The translations under genes and the position numbers were made by a program. Below, piece by piece: positions 55,811-64,000 of a DNA stretch of 64,000 nucleotides; the stretch's first letter is position 1; every line of letters begins with the position of its first letter. Source of the DNA: Gamarada debralockiae (lineage: Eukaryota; Ascomycota; Leotiomycetes; Helotiales; Hyphodiscaceae); contig NXFV01001493.1 of NCBI GenBank assembly GCA_002803225.1, forward strand, positions 62,001 to 126,000. Direction: 5' to 3'. The notes beneath the pieces were generated by a model. It made no database searches, was not told the origin of the DNA, and worked only from the letters and a program-made list of their open reading frames with translations.

Positions 55811-58036
55811 ATGGCTGAAGTCCTCGGCATCGCCGCAAGCGGTATTAGTGTTGCGCAGTTGGCTGGCGATGTTGCGAAGAGTATCATTAAGCTGAAGGGC
55901 TATTTCGATCAGCCTAATGAAGCGCCTTCAGAAATTCGATATCTTCTACGCGAAATCGACTTTCTGAACCTTATACTGAGCCATATACGAGATGATCAAA
56001 TGCGGAAGATGGTGCCTGATATCGTCTTCAATAATGCTTGCGTTCAGCAAAGCCTGACGCTATGCCAAGAAGGTGCTAACGAATTATCTGGGTTGGTCAG
56101 TGAGTTGGCAGACAGAATTGATGGCAAGACAGGATGGAGGAGGAAAGTGGGATCCGCCAAGGTAGTTCTCAAACAGGAAGAGATTAAGAGGCTTAAGAGG
56201 AGGATGAAGAATACAACACGGCTTTTATCGTTGTCCTATCAACTCCATACGAAGTAAGTCTGAAAATGCTGAGGCACCGCTATAGACTGACATTTGTTAG
56301 CGCAATGATTCAAATCCAGCCGGATATTATAGTGGCCAGATTTTCTAATGCCTTAACATCTCTGGCAGCGTCGGTCTCTGAAGTTGATGCCATGACTCAT
56401 CATTCCCACTACACAAGTCGACAACAGACGGAGGTAGCGTTGGCAAGGCCCAACAATCTGATGACCAGGCGTAACAAATATTGGGCCTCATCATCGTCCT
56501 GGATTCATTATCTGTTAGGGTCTTTCGAGTATCAGAAGCAGTGCCGGAAGCACAGGGGTAAAGAAAAACAAGAGATCAATGTCAAATATCAGCTCCCGGC
56601 TTGGTTTTCGAGTAGAGCTTGGGACTGCAAGGGATATAAAACATTGTCCGGATGGCGATTGAATTTGCAGACCTACCGCATCGTGCCCTTCGATTCCCCA
56701 TTCTTTACCTGTGGAGGAATGGTAATGTGGACGGTGCTCGACAGTTACTAGCAACTGGAGAGGCTTCGACCAATGACAGAACGGAGGCTGACAATTCCGC
56801 GCTACGCTTTATTCTATCCAAATTTAAAGGATTGAAGAAACAGGTGAAAGGAGTAACAGCATTGCACGTGAGTCTCCAAACACTCCAATTGCTCCCTTAT
56901 GTTAATCCTTCCGGCCCTTAATAGATAGCAGCTAATTACGGAAACGTGGAGATGTGCAAGCTGCTTCTTGCAAGTGGTGCTGATCCTTTAGCTCGCGATG
57001 AGCTTGACCGGTAAGTCTGCTACATTGTTTTTGTTCGGCTTGTCCTAACTTGGGTGCCAAAAACGCACTACATCATGTTTCACGTACTGCAGGGCTTCAG
57101 ACCTTTTCCCATTCACCTCATAGACAACCATGGGAGATTGCCCGCCTGCTTATAAATTTTGGCGCAGATGAGACATTAATCGAAGATACCAGCGTTATTA
57201 TAGAATTCAACGGTCCCAGAGCTATGTTCAAGTACCTCCAAGGACAAATTTATCCGCCTTATTATGAGATGCCCTTGTCGAATTGCTTGACGTTCGCAGA
57301 ATATCATATGGACTCAGTATGGCACAATGTACCAGATCTGATAAGACTATCATTGAATAAGGAGGGTCACCTAGACACGGAGACAGTGGCTTGTACCAAT
57401 GAGTCCGGTCAAACGCTACTTCACCTTGTGATGAAGCATTTCATGTATGGCCGTTATTATGGTAGGAACCACGGGAGCGGGGAATTAGACGATTGCTTCA
57501 CGCTAGAAGAGCAGAAAAAGCTTCGGAATCCCTTTAGTAGTAACTATTTGTGGAAGGATCTTTTCCGCGAAGCCGTCGTTACAGGAGCGCCGCTAAACGC
57601 TATCGACAACCAAAACCGAACTCCCCTTTGCATGCTGTTTAATTCGGTTCTCTCGCTCGTCTCTTGGGGCCCTGTTATTAAAGAACTGGATCTTGTATGT
57701 CATATTTGGCTGTCCGACTTGTTTGACGCTGGAGTTGATCTTCTCCAATACGGCGCGAACGAGAAGACCATTTATAATACCTATCCCTCAGCTTACTCCT
57801 ATCAATATTTATCTCGCAACCGTCGCGATGGCTCCAGGAGACTAGAACTATATGACTTCTCGTACGGATCACATCCAGAAGACTGGCATTTCAGGTTTTC
57901 GGAGCTATTTGATCATTACTTTGGCGATTTCTGGAACATGATTGAGACCTCTCCGGATGAAGAACTTTCGATGCAAGACCTGCTTATTCCTGGATCATGG
58001 TCCGATGATTTCGAGGCCTTGTCACCTCCAAACTAA
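55811..58036 (+). pseudogene. Fungal N-domain ankyrin gene, probably broken
   Basis: The first exon encodes a typical fungal NLR/ankyrin N-terminal domain: MAEVLGIAASGISVAQLAGD, YFDQPNEAPSEIRYLLREID and a basic end LKRRMKN. After a 50-nt intron the frame continues through LPAWFSSRAWDCKGYKTLSGW and TYRIVPFDSP. At 56700 a one-base loss beside CCCC shifts the frame to ILYLWRNGNVDGARQLLATG. An ankyrin repeat follows (AANYGNVEMCKLLLASGADP). The next intron (donor at 57011) has no AG where the frame should resume at 57048, directly after a normal CTAAC branch. The last part (57050-58036, GAKNALHHVSRTAG to EALSPPN) is open. The two independent defects suggest a pseudogene of an NLR-associated family, though a sequence error could explain one of them. 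Confidence 0.6.
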
Positions 58037-59586
58037 AAGGGGAAGCCAAACAAATCGGACGAGCACACCCCTAGTTAGTATGCTGTTTATGCAGGAAGTA
58101 TTTTCATAATTTCCTATTGTGCTGATTGAGAATAGAGAGAGGAAATGGCGGCGAGACAGTAATTGATCGGAGTTTATCGTATTTGTGCTCAATGTATCTT
58201 TCTACTAGTAATGCTCCCACTTTTTGATCGTGACGTTATAAGCTCATCTGATGCCTTCTATTATGGATTTGCCCTCGTTTCAAACTAGTTCTTCGTAGGT
58301 CAGACGGGAGGATTCATGCCTGGGCTACGCTTCGAAGTTGGAAGTGATCCCGTTCGCAACTTATCGACTGCTTCAACATGGCAGATGCATCCTGAGATTG
58401 ACTTCTAACATAATTCAAACCAGAAAAGGAGCGTTTAGTGGTGTCCGCAGTTCTTTCCAGGATGTGACCATGGCCGGGGCGTCGCTTGATGTAGATTTCC
58501 CCAGTGTCGCCCGTCAACCCTTTGTCCATAACAACCGGCCTATAGGACTTCGCAGATCCATATCATGTAGATTGATAGATTCTAAAGCCTGGCGTATGCA
58601 AATTGCCTTCGGATAGGGAGAGATCGTGAAGTTCGAGGATGCTCGGGCTGGTGCTTCTACTTCTGTTCTGGGGTAAGCATTGGCCTTTCCGACGTCGCGC
58701 ATGAATTTTGAGACAGCTTACGCTCTGATAATGGCCTCCAGCTCCTTATAGTCATCCTTGGGGAATCACCGTCGACCTAGAGGTTAGGGCGCGCCGGTCT
58801 TCATGGCTGCTAGGCGTTCTTTGACACCAATTGCCCCATCGCTTGCCAACATCCCCAGGCTTGATGCGACTGGGCGATTTCGATCCAGAACCTGCTTTTG
58901 AGAGTAGCTTCGATATTCAGACAATCGAACGATGCATGGTTAATTCCAAAGACAACACGGGCAATGGACGCCTTGGACCTCCACACTTGGGAAGATGTAG
59001 TTTGGACGCTTGTAAAATTTCCATGGGTCAACGCTGTCCATGACAAGGCAGGCCAAGGACTCTGGCATAGATCAACTTCCCATTATATACCTCCAGACCT
59101 CCATCTGACGTTACTTCAAAATGATCCTATGGCACAATCGACCTTTACACGGATGATAAAAATGATTGTATTTATGATTATCTTCTAGATTCTATAGCTC
59201 GAAGTGTTACAAGGTCAAAATGCCAAGCCCATATGGGGTTTTCGACAGAAATTTTATATTGGAGTTTGCGGGAGCATGCTTCCGATACAAAGGCAAGGCA
59301 AAATTGGTCATATCCATGCCACCCGTCGCATGATGAGATCCTAGAGAATTGGAAATGATGAGTCTGATGACGGCAATGAGGCTTTTGTACGAAGATGTGT
59401 GTCCTTGGAGTTTGGATGAAACTGGTTCTGGGATCCAATCGGAGATGATAGCGACTTGAACTTGAAAAGAGAACTTGAACCGTGCCGTACCTTGATGTGC
59501 ATTGTAAACGCCACAAAGCTTGAATATATTGATTTCAGGATCGTTATTGGGAAAGTGGGACTGCTGAACACCAACCTGACCACATC
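58037..59586. other. Intergenic region, possibly with coding relics
   Basis: Short frames on both strands (58338-58616, 58898-59188, 58810-59046) overlap in antisense and show no domain I recognise. Composition around 58340-59050 is protein-like, so a decayed gene is possible but cannot be supported. Confidence 0.35.
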
Positions 59587-60333
59587 TCAATCAACAATCA
59601 CTATGCTGTAAGCCCAGTCGTTTGGTGGATACTGAGAAACGCTATCACTCTCCCTCTCCCACCGCTTCACTAACTTTCCTTCTCTTCTTCCCAATTCTTC
59701 AATGTTCCTGCTTGCTTTGAAAATGGCCTCTTCGATGTCACTCTGAGGATATCCCTCCACCGTCAAACTACGAAGGTGTTTCATTGCTGCCAATGGATGC
59801 CTTGAAACTCTCAGAGACATATCGTAGACGGCGGCGGGCGCATGTCGCTCTTCAAATAACGAGTAGATTGGAGGGTCGTGGTTATCATCAATCCGCCTCG
59901 ATCTCAGCAACCGAGGCTTCACGACGAAGTGGAATACTTCAAGGCCTTCAATCCCCTTGTGTCGGAAAACGTCTGCCAACCTGTATGACTGCGAGGAGAG
60001 CTCCCTATCTATGATAGATAGGAACTTTATATAAACGACATTGTCTCCAATATCGCGAAGGAAACGGATGCAACTTTCGACATCGAGGAACCGAGGTTTC
60101 GCATGCTTGTAGACAAGTGGTCGAGTTTCCTGATATAGCTGGCGATTTGTGATAGATAGATTATCGCCGCAATGGCAACTTCGCACTGAATTGCACCCAA
60201 GGCTGTGGAAAACATAGTCGTACATGTATTGTCGAAGCTCCAATGGGAGATTGAGAAGTGTAGGGCGAGGTTGTTCGATCGATCGAGATAACATATCCGA
60301 CTCAATGTCCTCGATAATACCGCAGCTCTCCAT
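59587..60333 (-). CDS. F-box-like protein
   Basis: A single exon of 248 residues starts MESCGIIEDIESDMLSRSIE. Residues about 25-75 match the fungal F-box-like pattern, LLNLPLELRQYMYDYVFHSL followed by LSITNRQLYQETRPLVY. The rest (KFLSIIDREL, LEVFHFVVKPRLL, MKHLRSLTVEG) resembles the helical/leucine-rich C-terminal regions of small fungal F-box proteins, which usually serve as substrate adaptors for SCF ubiquitin ligases. The family is large and fast-evolving. The gene is intact and divergent from the F-box gene on its right. Confidence 0.65.
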   Translation of the reverse strand: MESCGIIEDIESDMLSRSIEQPRPTLLNLPLELRQYMYDYVFHSLGCNSVRSCHCGDNLSITNRQLYQETRPLVYKHAKPRFLDVESCIRFLRDIGDNVVYIKFLSIIDRELSSQSYRLADVFRHKGIEGLEVFHFVVKPRLLRSRRIDDNHDPPIYSLFEERHAPAAVYDMSLRVSRHPLAAMKHLRSLTVEGYPQSDIEEAIFKASRNIEELGRREGKLVKRWERESDSVSQYPPNDWAYSIVIVD

Positions 60334-60663
60334 CTTGTTTCGTCTTTAGGTTCGTAGGATACCTAGAGAAGGGTTAACTAAGGTGTATTGAGGCTGGGAT
60401 TCAGGGAACATCTAACATATCTGAGCTGCATCACATATTTTCAGTTCAGCAGACGCAATTCAGAGCTATTGTCAGTCGCGTACAGAATGGAATGACAGTT
60501 GCACTGTTGATGCGTGGATTGAGCTGGGCAATGTGATGCCTCGACTTAAAGGCATTTATTAGGCGAGGCTGAAATGAGCCAATGTCCGAAGCTTTTTCTG
60601 CAAGGCTGACATCGTTTGCCTTTGCGTTCTCACGGCGAAGACAATCATCCCTCAAAATTGCCC

Positions 60664-62128
60664 ATGGACAGAACCCCAATCAAGATACCCGGCAAAAACA
60701 CGCGCGATTCAAGCAAAGCTGCTATTGCGGCAAGGAAGGCGCTGGTATGTTCTCTTCCTTCCACGACCTACGAGGAGTTGTTGACTTGAAATCCAGAACA
60801 GACCTCGGGGGCGACCTCTCAAATTGACGTCCTTGACCGAAATATCACAAACCTCAACTGCTCCCGCCGAGTCAGGGAAGAATTCCAAGAAGCGATCACT
60901 AAAGAATATCAAGTCGAGACGCAAGATGTCAAATCTTGAGAAGCTCCCGACAGAGCTGTTGGTGGAAATTTTCCTCTACAGCATGAACATTGATCTGCCA
61001 AGATCCAGCCCGGTCATCGGTGGGAAGTTGACCAGTGAACTTGTTTACACCCGAACAATCATTGCAGCATTTGGGCCAACTTGGGACCAGGGTTATGGAA
61101 AGTACATCCCTCGACAACCAAACCATCTCCATTCTGACCATCCCCGTTATGACTATCCTCTGAGTGGATTCATTCCTGAGATGGTTCCTCAAGAGCGTGG
61201 TTTCGGCGATGGAGCATTACAAGTCAGTGTTGCGGATTAAGTCCTCCATTGGACGTTCAATTTTCTGACTAAAAACCAGTCCGCTATTCTACGATGCCGT
61301 TGGGCTTCATTATCTATCCTTCAGAAGAGTCAAGAAATTTGGGTTGACAGACACTGCAAAGAGAGGCCATTCAAACCTCTGCGTAAGCTATCACATCACC
61401 AATCTCCGAATGAAATTCTAGCTAATCTGAAACGATAGCTTTTGTCGTAAATCGCGATGTAGACTTGGAGAGAGAACTCCAAAAAGATAGACTTAAGAGC
61501 AAATTTACTCCTGCAACTTATTTCGAGGAAGACTTTGCTGCATTTTCAACTTATGTTCAGGGGCAGAATCCGGCTCCCGACGTGGCTCGTCATTGGACTA
61601 CTTATGTCGACGTGGCGAATGGCTTAGAGATACCGCAAAGTCTTTTACTCGGTCCATGGAATGAAGAAACGACTAGATTCCTATACTGGCTGGTGAAAGG
61701 CGGAGCTCAATTCGACTGGTTGACCTCAACCAGTGGCGAGGTACGTCGAATTCAATCATGATGCAGATGCTTATCTTCTGACATCGACCCAGGCCGCAAT
61801 GATAGGATTTAGAACCGCCGTGGTTGATGGAGACTTACGTGTGATCAATCTGCTATTCTGGGCCGGACTTTGGGAGAGAGTGGATGTTGAAATGCTGGTT
61901 TGGGTACTCCACAACGCTGGTAGCAGTGGTAGGAAGAGACACCTTATAGTCGTGGAAGTGCTGATCTTGTGGCTTGAGAAGCATGAGATGAATCTTCACG
62001 AGCAGTCTTTGATGGAAAAGGCCTTGGAAGACTTTAAGGAGCAGCCTATAGGAGAGTGGGAGCAGGAAACGATTGATTTTGTTCAAGCTGTACTCTTGGG
62101 GGAATTCGGCGTTGACGATGGCATTTAG
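60664..62128 (+). CDS. F-box protein with an AT-hook-like N-terminus
   Basis: There are five exons (60664-60744, 60797-61222, 61280-61382, 61439-61740, 61793-62128) with introns of 52-57 nt, all in phase, giving 415 residues. The start MDRTPIKIPGKNTRDSSKAA leads to an AT-hook-like RPRGRPLK at about residue 30 and a basic stretch NSKKRSLKNIKSRRK. The F-box is LEKLPTELLVEIFLYSMNID. The rest is a helical region common in fungal F-box proteins (LLGPWNEETTRFLYWLVKGG, NLLFWAGLWERVDVEMLVWV). Likely an SCF adaptor. Combining an AT-hook with an F-box would be unusual, but the motif is short. The start was chosen because it is the first ATG that splices into the F-box frame. Confidence 0.75.
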
Positions 62129-62382
62129 GAGCAGAGTTTTCTGTAGAGAAGCTTAGATGGCTAAGGATTTTATGAAAAGCTTAAGATCAATGGAAATAAA
62201 ACGAATGACTGCCAACTCTTTGTTTGGGATTCAAATTTGATGAGACATTTTCGTCATGTGATCGGCCTCCAACTTCGACCTCCAGCTGGAAAATATCTCA
62301 AGTCTGAACTCCATGCCCAACATCGTCTCCACGAAGCGGTAGTAGCCATCACTTTACGATCGCAATAGCTCTTCTAGCTGCT

Positions 62383-64000
62383 ATGCGGTCCGCTCTGCAT
62401 ACTCCTCCGCCATCATCAACTCTCCTCAAATTCCTAAAGTCGCAGTCCGAAGGGATCTGCTTTTTCTGTCCCAACCCCCGACCCGGCTTCATATTCGACC
62501 ATGCAGCACCTCGGGGCCCTCTACTACGATCCCAGGTATTAAAAGCTCCTTCAAAACCATCTGCGAGGTGTTTGTCGACGACTACTGCGCGCCGCGCAAC
62601 AGTTGAGGCCGGATTCGTGAACCTCGATTTTCTCTGGCCCCGAGCAGCCAACAAGTTACTGCAGCCCAAATCGCCTCAATGTCGATCTATAGCTCGAATA
62701 AAGAAGCTTTCGTTTGAGAACTTCTTACCAGCCCATCGAGCAGCTTCTACAGGGTGGCACGATTGGCGTGAACGAGTGTTGGGGCGGAAGAAGAAAGGAC
62801 ATAAGCCCTTAGAACCAGACGACTTACCTGATACCTTCTACCCAAGAGAAGATGGGGGCGACTTCATGTTTAGTCTTGGACGACACATATCTGCGAAAGC
62901 AGCTGCCCAGCATTCAAAGCTACGATGCACGGAATTAGATGAGAATGGGAATGTGGTTCTGGCCAGTGGGGAGTTCAAGAAGAGCGAGCTTATTGCAAAG
63001 GTACAACATCACGGGCGCCAATTCTAGGATTTCCATTCTAATTCATCTATGATAGTACGGTCTTCTGCCTCGCGATCTCCGAAAGATCGACTCCAGTCTC
63101 CTCCCCCATATCCTAGTCCGCCCTTCCTCAATCCTAATCAACCTCCTCCACCTACGAGTCCTAATAAAAGCAAACCGTGTACTCATATTCGACGCCTATG
63201 GCTCTACGGATTCCTACAATCAGTCCGCATTCATATACGATTTAGAAAATAAACTGCGTCAGAAGCAAAACTCAGCTGCCGCTGGGGGGCTGCCGTACGA
63301 GTTCCGAGCCTTGGAATCTGTTCTGATTTCGGTGGTATCCAGTCTTGAGAAGGAGTTTGAAGGGGTGAGAGAACCTGTTGTGAAAGTGCTGAGAGAATTA
63401 GAAGAAGACATTGACAGGGACAAGCTTCGCCAGCTGCTCATTTACTCGAAGAAACTAGGAACGTTTGAGCAGAAGGCGAAGCTAGTTCGTGATGCCATCG
63501 ATGAGATCCTAGAAGCAGATGATGACCTGGCTGCTATGTACTTGACGGAGAAAAATCACGATATCATGCGAGGAGAAGATGACCACACGGAAATCGAAAT
63601 GCTGCTGGAATCGTACCATAAGCTTTGCGATGAAATTGTCCAGGAATCTGGGAATCTCGTGTCCAATATCCGTAACACGGAAGAGATGTATAAGCCCAAT
63701 CCATTGTTCATTCTGTTACTCATTTACTGACGTCTGGACAGTGTCAAAGCTATTCTTGACGCCAATCGCAACTCCCTCATGCTCCTCGACCTCAAGTTTT
63801 CTATCGGAACCCTAGGAATCGGCTCTGGAGCATTCGTAGCCGCGCTTTACGGTATGAACTTGAAAAACTTCATCGAAGAATCAGATTACGGTTTCTGGGG
63901 CGTCACGGGCTGGTGTGCGGTTTTCTCAGCTATGGTCTGCACGTACGGCTTGTCCAAATTAAGAAAAGTACAGCGAGTCAGCATGTGGGGCGAATCAGGG
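62383..64000 (+). CDS. MRS2: Mitochondrial magnesium channel Mrs2 (3' end beyond window)
   Basis: The exons 62383-63000, 63056-63687 and 63742 onward have introns of 55 and 54 nt, and the coding region runs off the right edge. The N-terminus is a mitochondrial-type presequence rich in Arg, Ser and Ala. The matrix domain includes [20 protein letters not shown], the conserved [12 protein letters not shown] and [30 protein letters not shown], and long helices ([20 protein letters not shown]). TM1 ([20 protein letters not shown]) ends with the GMN selectivity motif, and TM2 is present ([15 protein letters not shown]). Mrs2 is the CorA-family channel that imports Mg2+ into the mitochondrial matrix. 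It is intact, in contrast to the CorA-like relic at 17-18.6 kb, which belongs to a different CorA subfamily. Confidence 0.95.

Noticed and set aside
24248..58036. Frameshifts as general sequencing error
   Set aside because: All conserved housekeeping genes in the window are free of shifts. The FMO and CorA relics also lack coding segments of more than one base, and the ankyrin relic lacks a splice acceptor. Error remains possible for single breaks.
1..64000. CRISPR arrays, rRNA genes, LTR retrotransposons or transposase genes
   Set aside because: None was seen. The genome is fungal, the repeats found have no regular spacer structure, and no integrase, reverse transcriptase or transposase motif was recognised.

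Overview
The window is a piece of a filamentous ascomycete genome (Pezizomycotina). Genes are split by short GT-AG introns of mostly 45-80 nt with CTNAC branch sites. A Pls1-type tetraspanin, a Clr5-ankyrin protein, a fungal CorA-like relic and NACHT/ankyrin genes are typical of that group. A leotiomycete is my best guess, but it is inference only. All gene models come from reading the sequence; no database search was run.

Layout. 1-10.6 kb: a protein fragment cut by the left edge (minus), a 225-residue Pls1-like tetraspanin, a doubtful small secreted protein, a Yap-type bZIP factor and a ZIP zinc transporter. 10.6-12.3 kb: non-coding DNA with a decayed tandem repeat of about 45 bp. 12.3-22.6 kb (minus): an intron-rich amino-acid permease and a large kinase-linker-WD40-like gene, separated by a small hypothetical gene and a CorA-like transporter pseudogene. 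Seven introns of the permease and kinase genes belong to three repeated sequence families and look like introner-like elements. This is the most striking signal in the window. 24.2-27.6 kb: a flavin monooxygenase and a short-chain dehydrogenase/reductase, tail to tail, both broken by frameshifts, with a tRNA-like relic between them.

28.3-40.7 kb is a conserved housekeeping block: exomer subunit Chs5, a small basic protein, translation factor eIF1A, the WASP homologue Las17, a small disordered protein, the XPF/Rad1 nuclease, and a 67-residue hydrophobic protein. 40.7-58 kb is an accessory island: a 2,093-residue NACHT-ankyrin protein, a 1,136-residue Clr5-ankyrin protein and a decayed fungal-N-domain ankyrin gene. 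They are interspersed with copies of one dispersed repeat (48.9-49.5, 49.6-50.1 and 54.5-55.3 kb, plus an inverted fragment at 41.4 kb). The right end holds two F-box-type genes and the 5' part of mitochondrial magnesium channel Mrs2, with its GMN motif just before the window edge.

The conserved genes are intact and the frameshifts are confined to accessory genes. Real decay is therefore more likely than poor sequence, although several breaks fall in or near short homopolymers.
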